A DNA stretch of 64,000 bases. It comes from Aspidapion aeneum (lineage: Eukaryota > Arthropoda > Insecta > Coleoptera > Brentidae). The stretch is from assembly GCA_963576565.1 (NCBI GenBank), contig OY755045.1:36166667-36230666 (forward strand). Direction: 5' to 3'. A program made the translations under genes and the position numbers. The stretch's first letter is position 1, and each line of letters begins with the position of its first letter. The notes beneath the pieces were generated by a model. The model did no database searches. It saw only the letters and a list, made by a program, of their open reading frames with translations, and was not told the DNA's origin. Below, in pieces: positions 30,663 through 42,255 of the stretch.

Positions 30663-31655
30663 TCGCCAAGTTCGCGCGCCGTAAACATCTTTTCTTGAAA
30701 CATTTCAGCCGATATTTGACCTACCTAAAACTCTACTTCGGAATGAGCTACGAATCTGAAACTTTGCACAGTCGTAGACCTCCATGGAGTTAACAGCCCC
30801 TTCAAGTTTCATGGAATTCCATAAAGTAGTTACGAAATTTCAAAAAACGTCGAAATTGCCACTCACTCACTCACTCATGTATAGATCATCAATATTCTAC
30901 TGTACTTCCAGACACGCTACAAAGCTGAAATCGGCCAGACTGATAGAAATTATGACCAAACCCCTGGAAAAAATCAAAAAACCCCAAAATTTTAATTTAC
31001 TCCCCTCCCCTATACATTTAAAGTTATGTAAAAGTAGCATTGCCCACTTCCAGAAATGCTAGAGAGTTGAGCTTTGGCAGACTGATAGGAACTATGATAA
31101 AACTATAGGAAAAAATTAAAACACCCCAAAATTCTAATTTACTTCCCTCCCCTATAAATGTAAAGTTAAGTAAAAGTAACATTGCCTACTTCCAGACATG
31201 CTAGAGAGCTGAGCTTTGGAAGACCGATAGTAACTATGATAAAGTTATAGAAAAAAATTAAAACACCCCAAAATTCTAATTTACTTTCTTCCCCTATAAA
31301 TGTAAAGTTATCTAAAAGTAACACTGCCCACTTCCAGAAACGCTAGAGAGCTGAACTTTTTAAGACTGAAAGACAATATGATAAAACTATATGAAAAATT
31401 TTAAAAATTCCAACATTTTAATTTACTTCCCTCTCCTATAAATGTAAATTTATATAAAACTAACATTGCCCACTTCCAGAAACGCTAGAGAGCTGAGCAT
31501 TGGAATGCTGATAGAAATTATGATAAAACCATGGGAAAAATATTTAAAAATCTCGAAAATTTAAGTAAGGCATTGCAAAAGTTTTGAACAGTATTCCGCA
31601 TATTTTACTATAAAAATTAAGTATTATCCAATTCCTTTAAAAAAGAAGTGAAATC
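30663..31655 (-). repeat. right arm of the giant foldback with tandem array
   Basis: The mirror of 26880-28044. It starts TCGCCAAGTTCGCGCGCC, passes through CACTCACTCACTCATGTATA, then runs into about five to six inverted ~125-bp units to about 31560, and ends at CGCATATTTTACTA. The peptides readable here are by-products of the repeat. Confidence 0.8.
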
Positions 31656-32022
31656 ATAACAAAAACATTTCATGTAAAAAAAGTCAAGTACGCGAAAATG
31701 GCATTCCGTAAAAAGAATTGAGATAAAAGTAAAGCCAAGTTCTCCAATACAAATTTCAAAATGAAAGGTTCATACTAGTTTGGAAATATTTTTCTAAATT
31801 TGACTATTACGGCTGTAAATGACTCTGAGGCACAGTGCTAAATTGAACATAAAGAAGTTTGGCTGTAATAGCAAAGTTTAAACAAACATTTTTAAACCAG
31901 TAAGAACCTTTCATTTTGAAATTTGTATTGGAGAACTTGGCTTTACTTTTATCTCAATTCTTTTTACGGAATGCCATTTTCGCGTACTTGACTTTTTTTA
32001 CATGAAATGTTTTTGTTATGAT
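31655..32022. mobile_element. palindromic MITE, outer right
   Basis: The second copy of the palindrome at 26221-26580, with arms mirrored around about 31840 and ends in AATCATAACAAAAACATTTC and its reverse. The two copies bound the giant foldback and might have mobilised everything between; that is inference. Confidence 0.85.
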
Positions 32023-32593
32023 TAATTTTATCTTTCTTAGGCTCAGTATTAAAATTACAAAATATTTGTGGCATAAAACTTTCAAAAACGTTACCGAAAC
32101 TTTTGTCGTGTGAGTTTGTAGATCGTTTATCCTATAAATAAATATTTTTGCACTTATTTGTTGTATTTAAGTAAAAACAAAACAGAAACTTATATATCTT
32201 AATTTTACCCTGACTGTCTTATTTTTGGCTTAGACGACGATCCGACTATTTATAAGTGAATTCATATTTCGCCTGACCTGTCTCATTTTTGAACTTTTTC
32301 AGGGTAAAATATGAGACATAGTTTTAATTTTTTTTTGTTTTTACGTTTGCAATATTTTTCTAATTATCGCTTATATCCTAAAAAAAACTCGAGTCCTACA
32401 GAGGAGTCTAAAATCTTAAAAATATAAAAGTTTTAAAAAGTGTCTCACTTTTACACCACTTGAGCCTTACCAAACATAATTATAATTTTTGTTATAAACA
32501 AAAATTTTGTGAGAGCCTAGTTTCCGAGATAATATTTTTTTTATATAAAATGCATGCATATATATACGTTCTACGTGGTGGTAAAACTGTCAG

Positions 32594-33178
32594 GGGGTGT
32601 TTACACAGGTCGATTTTAGCCAGCTAAAAATCGACCGTGAAAGCGGGAAATCGTCTGCACCGTAGGCAACTAGATCGAAAGCCCCAATAGTTGGGTGACT
32701 TCGATTTTCGCCGCGCAATCGTAGGCCGCATGCGCCGGGTGACTAGGTGATGCGCAGCCGCATAGGCCATTTGCACAGTTTTTTGTTGGTTAAGGGTTCG
32801 GCAACAATTGCTATTTCATTTTTAAAGATGGACAAAAATAAAATAATTGTATTTTTTGAGAACTAAGAAAAATATGCCGGCCTGTCGAATCATGTGCGTT
32901 TGGCTGCCCTGAAAGCAATTATTGCAGAATTTGAATTAAGCATGTCTCCGGAAGAATTATAAATTAAAATAAAAAATTTAATTACAAAATATAATAGTTT
33001 TTCAAATAATTTTTCAATTATTGTCACTCATTATTTTTATTCCCTCACGTAAAATAGAATTTTCAAACAAAAACGACCTATTTCCTTTCGCCTTGTGTAA
33101 ACGGGGTAGCGATTCGACTTGCCGCACCGCAAAAGTCGAGTCGCCGTACGGCTAAAATCGACCCGTGTTAATACCCCT
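32594..33178 (+). mobile_element. Harbinger-like element remnant with MADF relic
   Basis: The ends GGGGTGTTTACACAGGTCGA and its mirror TCGACCCGTGTTAATACCCC are inverted. Inside, 32828-33000 on the plus strand reads MDKNKIIVFFEN, a stop, EKYAGLSNHVRLAALKAI, AEFELSMSPEEL, a stop, IKIKNLITKYNSF. This resembles the DNA-binding MADF/Myb-like protein carried by PIF/Harbinger elements, broken by two stops. No transposase remains. The superfamily call rests mainly on the MADF-like relic. Confidence 0.6.
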
Positions 33179-33702
33179 TCAGACCCCTCACTGGTCAATA
33201 ATTTTATTTCATTATTCATTTACATATCTCTATTAGTAAAAGCATTAAATAAAACATTTTCTACACGAGCACAATAAAATTAAGTTCATAATATATTCAA
33301 TGGTATAAACAAATGCAGCTATCAAAGAGAGGTAAACGTTGTAAACTGTTAAGTTATGAACTTGTTAATTTCGTAAACAAATGTAAAATTAAACTGATAT
33401 AAAATTAAACAGCGTACACCGACATCGACATGTCGGAATAAAAATAAAACCTACTTGGAAAATTTGAAAAAGCATTTTTCAAAGTAAAGTTAAAATAGAT
33501 TTCAAGAAAAAGTTCATGTAGTCTTCACAACTAGTTGTTTATCACAAAAACATAGTAGTACCTACAGTAGACATGAGTTTCTCAGTTCTCGTGATCATAC
33601 CTTAAAAAAAAAACTACTTTCAGAACATGAGTAACAATTAAATCCTTTCTAGGCTTAAAATCAAAACAAAATGTGAAAATTATTACTTTGATTTAAAATA
33701 AA
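33179..33702. other. unassigned AT-rich sequence
   Basis: No coding sequence, repeat or element end recognised. Confidence 0.5.
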
Positions 33703-34105
33703 TGGATCCATGACGGATCTGACACCTTCCTAGCTAGCCTATTATCACACTACAAGTGAAGTCATGATAATATATTAGCATTGAAAACAGTTTTTTGTAA
33801 ATATCTCAGAAACTGAAGCTCCTACAAAGTTGTTCGTTATAAACAGTGTACGATGCTCCGTTAAAAATTGTCAAAAAACAGTCATTAGCATTAATGGATT
33901 TTGACCAAAAACTAATCAGCTCGTAAGAGTGTCGAAAATTATTTTAGCTGAACATTTTATGAAAATCAGTTCAGCGGTTTAGGAGCTATCGTGTTACGGA
34001 CAGAAATAATATACACACAGACACACACACAGACATATCATGACGATATTGCTAGGATAGGTCAAAATACATCCAAATAAATAACAGATGAAAAGTTAAC
34101 TTTTT
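33703..34105 (-). mobile_element. family A MITE, copy 3
   Basis: Reverse orientation: starts with the shared tail AAATGGATCCATGACGGATC, then ACCTTCCTAGCTAGC, and carries GAGCTATCGTGTTACGGAC and a short ACAC run in mirror order. The far end, with CTAGCCATTGC, seems lost or diverged. Confidence 0.8.
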
Positions 34106-34139
34106 CGCAAGTTTCATGAAAAAACAAAAAACAATTGTG

Positions 34140-34990
34140 CAAGTAGACCAGTCATTGGAGCAAAAAAAGACACCCCAGCTTGCAAAAGGTGTCGCAATTT
34201 TTAACCTTGGGGGGGGGGGGTGGCTTCCCCCACTTTCTTCGATTTAGGCTAATGCCTTAAAACAACTTTATGATATGCTATTTGAAAGAACATTTTATTT
34301 TAAATGCTTAGTTTTTTTGAAAACTGAATAAAATCTAAAAAATTATTTTTTTTCGTGAACTTAAACAATAACCCCAGTTTATGGATGCAAATTAAGTGCT
34401 AACCGTGGACTTTGCCCACTTAGGTGATACATCGTTTAAAAGACAATTTAATTTTCTATAATAAAGTTGATTACATACTTTCTCCAACGTGTGTTGTACT
34501 GCTAAGACTTCAGGGTTCGTATCTCAGCAAGGATACTACCCCGAAAACTCAGTAATGTCTCATTTTATAGGCTATTAGTTGGTTTTTATCTTGTGTTATT
34601 ACAGATTATAAAATAAATAGTTTCGAAGATAAAGGCCACAAAAAAAAATTGGTCAAAATCCAAAATGGCGGCGAAATGTTTAGCGTCATAACTCGAAAAC
34701 CATTAGTCTGCCAAAAAAAGAGCGAGTATAAGAGCGTCTCTATAGGAAATTTTATTGGCTTCAACTTTTGTAAAAAACTGTTTTTTCTAAAACGTACAGA
34801 AACCAAGTAATTAAAAAAAAACCTTTTTGTGCACACTAAATCCAAAAAGGCGGTGAAAGCCGCCCCCCCCCCCCACCAAAGATCGAAAACTCAAATTTGT
34901 TTTTAGGACTTCATTGTCAACAACATATATCAAAATCGCGACTAGCCTACCTTTTGCAAGCTAAAATTCTATAATGACTGGACTAAAGCT
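34140..34990. mobile_element. ~0.85-kb TIR element with G and C runs
   Basis: The left end (TAGACCAGTCATTGGAG, then CAGCTTGCAAAAGGTGTCGC) is mirrored by the right end (GCGACTAGCCTACCTTTTGC, then ATAATGACTGGACTA). Long G and C runs lie just inside each end (34208-34220 and 34862-34875). No transposase is present. Its structure resembles the 2.2-kb element at 13435. Confidence 0.7.
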
Positions 34991-35690
34991 ATAAATAAAA
35001 AACGAAAAAAAAATTATGTAAAAATTGGTTTTTATAATAGTTGTAGACCTTTTTAATACCAATAACTTTTATATTTAACTTTTTTTTAATAAGAAAACGA
35101 GGTTCGCTGGAAATCGGGAAAAAACCATTATCTACCCCTAGGAGTTTACTCATTTTACCCTGATAATTCGGATCGAGTCTAGTTTATTTTTCCCGTTGGC
35201 TTTTATTTCCTTCGATTTCCAACAGTGTTTATGCTGTCGTTAATTTTATCCTTTCCAAAAATGATTTGTACCTACTGGTATTTTAAGATATTTTTTGTTT
35301 AATAACAATTATGTCACTGTTAACATTACCGCAACGTCACATATGCAGACAGACAAACCGACGCGACGGCGGACTGCCAGACTTTTTCTTAAATAAGTGT
35401 CTAAAGTGCCTCACTTTGCAAATAAATAAAAAAAAAACTTAAGAATAACTGGTACCTACACTAAAGTGGCCACTTAAATCCTTTAAGTGACCACCAACGA
35501 AAACCAATAAATTTTATTTTTATATTGGTTTAAAAATATGAAAATAATTGGGTTGGTGAGTGATTTATAAAATCCTCGAAAAATTTTCTGCCAATGCATG
35601 TTTATGTAAGCTTACACAATTATGAGAGAAGAAAATAGGTGAAAAAACCGCTATAATTTTTTGCCATGTAAATATTTTTACCCAACTGCA
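34991..35690. other. unassigned AT-rich sequence
   Basis: No gene or repeat recognised. Confidence 0.5.
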
Positions 35691-36380
35691 GCACGACGAA
35701 ATAAAGGGTAATTTTTTTCGTTTGGGATAAGTATGTATGTATATATGTATGTTTGTGTCGCCCTAGAGGCTAAACGGCTGAACCGATTTTGACAAAAAAA
35801 GGCTCGCTGAATTGCTACTGATCTTGAAGGTGTTATAGACTATATTTTTTTAAACAGGAATAAACATGGTGGTCGTCAGACGCCATTTTGTCACATGATG
35901 TAGGCTTTAAGGCATATAAATTACCTAAATTTCAGGCGATTTTTTTCTTTTTTTTGCTCCCACATATCTTCCCTCTTTTCATTCCCCCCACCCTCTTAAA
36001 AAAACATATTCGCATAATTTTATCAAATATATGACAATTTAAAAAATTCTTTCTGCACACGCTTTAAGATTTTTTTTCCAACACCATTTTACTAGTTCCC
36101 CCCTACCTCTCCCTCTCTCCTCCCTGCCCTCCTATTTAGTAATATTTGTAGCTATAACTTTCACAAATATAAGGCGATTTCAAAAATTCTTTCTGCACAC
36201 GCTTTAAGATTTAGTTCAACACCATTTTACTATAGTTCCTCCCTCTCTCTCCCCTCCCCCACCTTCATTCAATGTTTGTAGAAACGCCTATATCTACCCT
36301 TTGGGCATTTGTCACAAAAAAAACAAAAAAAAAGAGAAACAAAAAAAACAAAAAAAAAGAGAAAAACAAAGAAAAAAATG
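35691..36380 (+). repeat. pyrimidine-rich tandem repeat and A-rich run
   Basis: 35740-35830 carries a GGCTGAACCGATTTTGACAAA word like that in many insect MITEs. From about 35960, units of roughly 125 bp repeat AAAATTCTTTCTGCACACGC, TTTAAGAT and CAACACCATTTTACTA, followed by a C/T-rich stretch (TCTCCCTCTCTCCTCCC). About two and a half units are present. 36310-36370 is a run of AAAACAAAAAAAA words. It is non-coding. Confidence 0.7.
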
Positions 36381-37920
36381 GTCCATACAAAATCTGCACG
36401 TATTTCCGGGTAACGCTGAATGAATGGTAAATGCATAGTGCTTTCTATAAGGCTAAATAAGAATTAAACTTAAAAGTTGGAAATAAAAAAAAATCAATTA
36501 AAAGACCCTCAATTTCTACATCTACTTGTACCTACTAGCTTTGAATATACCTCTTGTAACCATTGCTACTAGTCGCACGCTACTTCACATTACCAAATAA
36601 CCTGATTTATGCAAATACAAAAGTGTATAATTTCCTAAGTGCGTTTTGGGCATCAAAACTTAAAGTTGAAGCATGTTTTACAATATAGGTATACCTACCA
36701 ATTTTCTACCCAACTGCGACTAGTAGGTACAAGTAGATTTAGGAGTTGGGTGTTTTTTTATTAAAAAATTTTTTATTTGAAGTTTTAATTCACATATCAA
36801 AAAAATATTATTTTTCTTCTGTAAAAAAAAATTGTGGTATGACCGACCAAATTTTCTTTTCAACGAGAAGGAAACCCGCGTGAAAAAACTTAGTTGTTTT
36901 TTTTTCTAGAGACAGTGCTGTATGATTTTTTAAATATTTTCCCAAGAAAAAACTATATTTTTGATAGTATGTAATTAAAAAATATATATTTTGTCTGAAA
37001 TGCTATATTGTATAATTTTATTGTGTATTATAAACTATAAAACATACAACATGAAATATACCTACTTAAGCATAATAAAAACTAACTACATATATACAAA
37101 TTTATAAATTTTTGGCATTTGGTAGCTGTATGTATAATTATTTTCCATTTTCTAGGTTAGAAAATAGGTCAGACATTTTTGAGCTAAGCATTGAGAAAAT
37201 GAAATAGAAAATATTATATTATCTACAAATTTACTATTTCTACACCACTGCGTATTTGCAGTTTGTTAAAAAATACATCTACAAAAAAAATTTCGTAGGC
37301 TGAGTGCTGAGAGCAGAACTTTGTTGGGTGATCTGTGGCTGAACTATCCTTTCTTTAAAAAGTGAATTTTTCAGCCAAACTTCTTTTGTAATTTTTCCGA
37401 AATAGGATGATTTTTGAATTTGAAGCTCATTTTTTTTCATTTGAATTTTTTAAAACTATTTTATTCGCTATAAAAACCCGAAAATAGCGAAAATGTCATT
37501 TAGGATAGTTCTGCTCTCATCCAACGATTTATGTTGATTTTTTGTTACTTTAAAATAGAGTCACAGATTTGTGATATATATAGTACGTTCCCGATCGGAT
37601 ATTTTTACTTAAAATAAAGCTTTATGGCACAAAAAAGAGCACTTTGGTATTTGTGAGTATACTTTGGCACTTTGGTTATATTTTAAAGCTTAAAACTAAA
37701 ATTTATTCTACACCTTATAATACCTATATATTATTATAACACTTTACTTATCTATTTACAACTTGTTTATTAATACTAAAGTCCCATTTATTTTTTTAAT
37801 TTTTTTAGATAGACTTATTGCTTTGCTTATATGCGACACATTTTTTGCCTTAGTCTTTAAAAATCAAACAAGTTTCGTGGCTAATCGGGCAAAAAGGAGT
37901 TTTTGTTTCTCTCATATTTT
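36381..37920. other. unassigned AT-rich sequence
   Basis: No coding frames, element ends or structured repeats recognised in this stretch. Confidence 0.5.
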
Positions 37921-37980
37921 TCCGTGGGTAGCCTGAAAGCTTAACCTCACGGGGGTCCAAGATCTAATGGACACCTAATA

Positions 37981-38028
37981 AGTGTTGACAGTTAACTGTT
38001 TCGTCCTTATGGGACTCCTCAGAACACT
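37981..38028 (-). ncRNA. minimal hammerhead self-cleaving ribozyme (type I)
   Basis: On the minus strand, 48 nt match the hammerhead consensus completely. Stem I is AGUGUU (38028-38023) pairing with AACACU (37986-37981). Core CUGAGGA follows, then stem II GUCC-CAUAA-GGAC, then GAAA, whose last A opens stem III ACAG-UUAA-CUGU, and the cleavage-site C at 37987. All invariant core positions (CUGANGA, GAAA, U16.1, H17) are present, and all fourteen stem pairs are Watson-Crick. Cleavage would fall between 37987 and 37986. The short stem III and open stem I are typical of hammerheads in Penelope-like retroelements and other retrotransposons. No reverse transcriptase was recognised alongside. Confidence 0.88.
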
Positions 38029-39196
38029 GCTGGTCAATGTGACAAATCTTGCGAAGTTAATTAGACAGTTTTGTCTCCAATAAAATGTAAATAGTGAGAA
38101 AACTATCGCAAGAAGCGCCATCTACCGAGAGCGCTACTGATGCAGGAATAAAAGTGTACTTTTGTTAACTTATTTATATTGTGAATCAGAAATATACCTA
38201 ATTTATCATAAAAAAAAACAAAATTATTTATCTTCAGGCAAAAAATTTGTGACACGTATATAGCCAGTCTAGTATAAAAGCCTAGATCGTTCGAGTACAT
38301 GTAAAATCGTGGCTTTTCATAAAAAAAATAAATCTAATAGGCACGCACATAAGTAACTCTGACAAAAAATTCTTCAAGCTAAATTTTTTTTTTATGAAGC
38401 TAAAAGTGTATATTTTTTCGTGTAATGTGCTATTACACTTTTGTTATTGTCTTCTTGTTGATGTAATTCTTTGATACGAGTAAGTCAAAATTGTTAATTT
38501 ATTTCTACATACCATATTTTTGAACAGATGTATCGTAAAAGCTATGGCTAGAAGTCGGAGGTGAGGGGAGGTTAGAAGGATGGGAGGGAGATAGGTTTGA
38601 GTTTATGTAAGGTTTTCGATCACACTGCGTCTGCGCTGAATGCATTCCGTTGCTGGATGGTCTCATTACTGAAAAAAATGAAAAACAATTCTTTATTTTT
38701 ACATATTTACAAAAAAAAAAATTTGCGAAATGTATTTTGTTTTACTTTTAGCACAAAATTAGTAATTTTTTTCTGAGGCTTCATAAATTAGTTTGAAAGT
38801 AAATTGCCCTATTGTGCTACAAATCGTATGATTGGTTTTGTCAGTCAGACGCACAAAAGAGGTCTGCACCAGCGCAATCTGTTAGGAATCAGTTTCAAGA
38901 ATTTTCACAGTGGAAAATGTTAGGCTTTTCGTAAAAATGAAGCCGTTAAGGAAAATTTAGACTCATTACTCAAAATTTCGACCGGTATACTGTAGAGTAG
39001 GTATCCTTGTATATTATTCAGTGGCGCACACAGGAATATGTCGTGAGGGGCCCGAGATAATCTTTTTTTCTTGAAATAAACTGCTCAAAAATCGAAGTGT
39101 GTTTAATTAAAATAACTTTATTACCAAACGAAACCGTCAATTCTCAAACAATTTTAATCAGGCCACTAAAGTTTTTTATCGGTAGTTACTTTTTAC
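38029..39196. other. unassigned sequence beside the hammerhead
   Basis: No coding sequence found. 38108-38140 has the short inverted words AGCGCCATCTACCG and GAGCGCT. Around 39021-39055 there is a GTGGCGCACACAGG, then GAGGGGCCCGAG block, one of the GTGGCG...GGGCCCGAG interspersed repeats also seen near 51965 and 56450. Confidence 0.45.
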
Positions 39197-39722
39197 CTTC
39201 TAAGCCCGCGTAGCTAGAGAAGGTATTAGTTTTGACGAAACAATTATTTTTGAGATAACGCCCAAAATGTGTTATTTGGGTGTATTTTGACCTCTTTTAG
39301 CAATATCGTCGTGATGTCTATGTGTGTGTGTATACATTATTTCTGTCCGTAACACGATAGCTGATAAACCACTGGACCGATTTGCATAAAATTTTCAGGT
39401 TCGACACTCTAACAAGCTGGTTAGATTTTGGTCAAAATCCATTAATGCTAATGACAGTGTTTTGACAATTAAAATATTTTTAAAATGCTAACTATTTTAA
39501 CGGAGCATCGTATGAATATGCGGTTTTCGGAATATAGTAGACTACATTTTGCTCAATAATTTGTGTTATGACCAAAAACTTCGTAAGAGCTTTAATTTCT
39601 GAGATATTTATAAAAAACTGTATTCATGGCTGATATATCATGGCTTCACTTTAAGTGTGCTAATAAGCTAGTTAGGAATCAGTATCAGATCCGTCATGGA
39701 TCCATTTATTTATTTCTCAATT
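39197..39722 (+). mobile_element. family A MITE, copy 4
   Basis: Begins ACCTTCTAAGCCCGCGTAGC and ends near GCTAGTTAGGAATCAGTATC, then ATCCGTCATGGATCC. The interior has GTCCGTAACACGATAGCTG, a short TGTG run and TCGACACTCTAACAAGC. At about 525 bp it is one of the longer copies. Confidence 0.85.
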
Positions 39723-40324
39723 AATTTTTGCGTATGATATCTTAAAATGCTTGAGACGCCAAGCAAAACCAAAGCATAATATTTCTGATTCCAACGCATT
39801 TTACATTTTTCGACGCTTAAAACTTTCGTTGGTGAGATATTACAACCTATATCACACAGCAGCAAAATCTTCTGTACTGGAGTGAGAAAATTCGTTTGGT
39901 TTCATGGACATTGCGAAATAAGTGGCATTTTTACAAAAAATCATTCCGACGCCAATGGTGATATTTTAACAAAAGTGAAAAAATCCTCGTCATAAATGTT
40001 TAAACTTCAACAAAACGTGTTTTACATTTACCCAGATTTGATATCAGATGACCTATACAGAGTAAATCTCAGGTTTGGTGATAAAAATGTGAATTTTTGA
40101 AAAATTATTTTTGCACGCTCTTGATTGTGGTCGAAAAGACCAATATGCCTCTTGGCAAGTTTGATGGCTATAGGCCAAACCGGGTGAAAACATCAAACGA
40201 GAAAGTACAATTTTATAGAAAAAATTATATCTCGGAAACTAAAACGAAATTTAAAAAAAAATACTTTTTTGGCTTTAGCTGCCTGTCCTTTTGGATAAAA
40301 TATTTTTGAAAAAAAGCATATCGT

Positions 40325-40575
40325 CACCCTAATTCTGACACGCCTTAACCCTGCTTAAATTTTTTTTACAGGAATAATAAAAGTTAGAGGCAAATTACAT
40401 AGGGTAAGCATTACGCGACTTAACTATTAGAAATCGCGAGAATAACCGTTTTATTTTTTTTTTGGTTGCGAGGATTTAGCAGCATATAGCTATGTATATT
40501 ACTAACCTTTGACGCAAAAATATGAATTTTCATTTTTTTGTGGGTTACCTACGACCGACGTATCAGAATTAGGGT
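40325..40575. mobile_element. MITE with ACCCTAATTCTGACACG ends, copy 2
   Basis: The same family as 28946-29163: the left end CACCCTAATTCTGACACGCC and right end ACGTATCAGAATTAGGGT are inverted. The interior TTACATAGGGTAAGCATTA and GCGAGGATTTAGCAGCATAT is shared, with a ~30-bp extra piece. Confidence 0.8.
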
Positions 40576-40819
40576 ATCGATATGGAAAATAGGAGCTGTG
40601 CAAGGTTTTGTTACACTTGCGTTGTAGCCACTCTGTGAAGCTACCTATCAAGCGCCGGACAACAAGGAAAGTAAGCATTAAAAGAGGATGAATAACGCAA
40701 TATTACATAGAAAATTGTTTGAGAATTCACCATTACGTTAAGGAACAAATTAATTTAAAAAATTTCCAAAAAAAATAAGGTAGCTCACTGTAATTTTTGA
40801 GCAGATGTGGAAAATATAT

Positions 40820-40890
40820 AAAAAATCCTTAGGCTTGGGGGGGGGGCGGTCCCCGAGGACCCTCCTATGGGTGCACCCATATATGAAATA
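40820..40890 (+). repeat. G-run interspersed repeat fragment
   Basis: TCCTTAGGCTTGGGGGGG, then a GGACCCTCC stretch and GGGTGCACCCATA. These words recur near 25780, 45450, 52080 and 44480, so this is a fragment of a common short repeat. Confidence 0.55.
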
Positions 40891-41007
40891 TGGTGACCTT
40901 ACTCTATTTTTTTAGATAGAGGTTATGTAGTAAATATCAATTTAGTTTTCAAAATCCGTCAAATTTTTTATTTTTTTTCAAAATTTTCGTTTAAAAAAAG
41001 AACTAAT

Positions 41008-41162
41008 ATGGACGAGGCAAAAGAGAATCGTGCTCCGCCCGATGTGTACGATGAAGAATTCCGGACAAATTTAAATGTAGCGAAAAATTTGATAGAAAAA
41101 CTATCCAGCAGTAAAGATAAATCTATTTGTAAAAAATGGATTAGAAAGTTGATTGCTATCAA
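41008..41162 (+). CDS. exon 1 of small novel gene
   Basis: Starts at ATG 41008 and codes MDEAKENRAPPDVYDEEF, then RTNLNVAKNLIEKLSSSK, then ICKKWIRKLIAIK up to the donor GTAAGT. The DEEF word followed by a helix and a C-x2-W-x2-KL word suggests a compact helical domain. It ends two bases into a lysine codon. No in-frame ATG was found upstream within the nearby AT-rich DNA. The function is unknown. Confidence 0.7.
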
Positions 41163-41239
41163 GTAAGTTTTAGAAAACTTTTTCTACTCAGGTTAGTGTT
41201 AATAGTTAGAGCAAAAAATTTTAAAAGGCTCTCGGTTTT

Positions 41240-41322
41240 CGGTCTAGAAACAAATCATATTACTTTTTGGCATCAGCATATTTCCCCCTAACTCGAACCC
41301 GCTGAATCCGAATATTCTGCAT
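41240..41322 (-). repeat. solo terminal repeat of the 2.2-kb TIR element
   Basis: The words GGTCTAGAAACAAATCATAT, TACTTTTTGG and TTCCCCCTAACTCGAACCCG, then CTGAATCCGAATATTC, match the ends of the element at 13435-15621. There is no second end nearby. It lies inside intron 1 of the small gene. Confidence 0.75.
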
Positions 41323-41420
41323 CGCGTTGTTTGCCTCATGGCTTTTGCATACCGAAAAGTACCACCTTGCGCACTTTTTCAAAAAATCATCCACAAATTA
41401 GTTTTATAAATATTTTCTAG

Positions 41421-41527
41421 ATCTAATGACTCAGTAGTTAAGAAGAATCGCAACGCTTTTTTTAAGTATCTTCTCCAAGTTTTAAACAAGGCAATTTTGG
41501 AGACTGCCGGCCAGTCTATGGGAATAG
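41421..41527 (+). CDS. exon 2 of small novel gene
   Basis: Joined after TATTTTCTAG, it completes the lysine and reads SNDSVVKKNRNAFFKYLLQV, then LNKAILETAGQSMGI, ending one base into a glycine codon before GTAAAT. It is basic then amphipathic, continuing the helical domain of exon 1. Confidence 0.7.
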
Positions 41528-41583
41528 GTAAATATAATTTAAATAAAATTATCATCATTCATTTTTAAAGCTCTAATAATATT

Positions 41584-42255
41584 CAGCGCCGGCTTATCCT
41601 ATAGGCACTCTAGGCACTTGCCTAGAGCCCGGAGCTTCAAGGGGCCCGCAGGGCCCTGGTCCAAAAACTTAATTTGACTTTAAGTTTATTGTGGTGCAAG
41701 AACTAAATAAAAAAAAAATTATTACTGTTTTTTTTTTCTGAAAAAACAACTCTTTTTAAATCTAGGTATTTAATAATTTTCTAAAAAGAGGCCCCCCAAT
41801 TTCTTAAAATTTTTTAATTACCTTTGTAATTTTCAAAAAGTTTTTGGATTTCAGTTGCTTTTGGTTCAAATTTTTCTTTATCTAAATTTTTTTATAACCG
41901 AATTCTACAAAAAAATAAATCAAATCCGGGGTTAAAAAAGTCTTTGTCTCACTGGAGAAAATTTAGATGTCTTTCCTTAGGAAAAAATACATGGGAATAT
42001 TAAGGTCTGTCTCAACCGACATTACCTATTTTTTTTCTGTGAGGCTGTGCAATAATTTTTCCTGTGAACATTAAAAGATTTTTGGTCCTGACATGTGAAA
42101 GTTCAAAATTATTAAGTGAAAAAAAAGTTTTGATAAAAAAATATAAAAAACACATGTTGTCTCGCTGTACTTTTTTTTGCGCGGCTTTGTAAAGGGGGAA
42201 GGGGCCCGTCTTACCACTAGTGCCTAGGGCCTGGTAGGCCCTTAAACCGGTGCTG
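41584..42255. mobile_element. hAT-like non-autonomous element with 8-bp target duplication
   Basis: A perfect 8-bp duplication ATAATATT flanks the element (41576-41583 and 42256-42263). The ends CAGCGCCGGCTTA and TTAAACCGGTGCTG are short imperfect inverted repeats, as in hAT elements. Just inside, GGCACTTGCCTAGAGCCC and GTGCCTAGGGCCTGG form a second inverted pair. There is no transposase. It lies in intron 2 of the small gene. Confidence 0.85.

Larger units (their letters stand above)
26221..32022. repeat. 5.8-kb giant inverted repeat (foldback structure)
   Basis: The left arm 26221-28044 and right arm 30663-32022 are inverted copies carrying the same modules in mirror order. From the outside in, these are a ~350-bp palindromic MITE, a short spacer with GTAAAATATGCGGAA, a ~125-bp tandem array, and a unique ~230-bp block from GATGATCTATACATGAGTGA to CGCGCGAACTTGGCGA. 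The centre (28045-30662) is not inverted; it holds an RTE fragment, two MITEs and other DNA. The left arm is longer because of a nested 277-bp MITE (26601-26877) and an extra array unit. Confidence 0.85.

Noticed and set aside
34489..34560. tRNA or SINE suggested by AGGGTTCGTATCTC near 34510
   Set aside because: There is no matching A box, anticodon arm or acceptor stem; a single B-box-like word is not enough.
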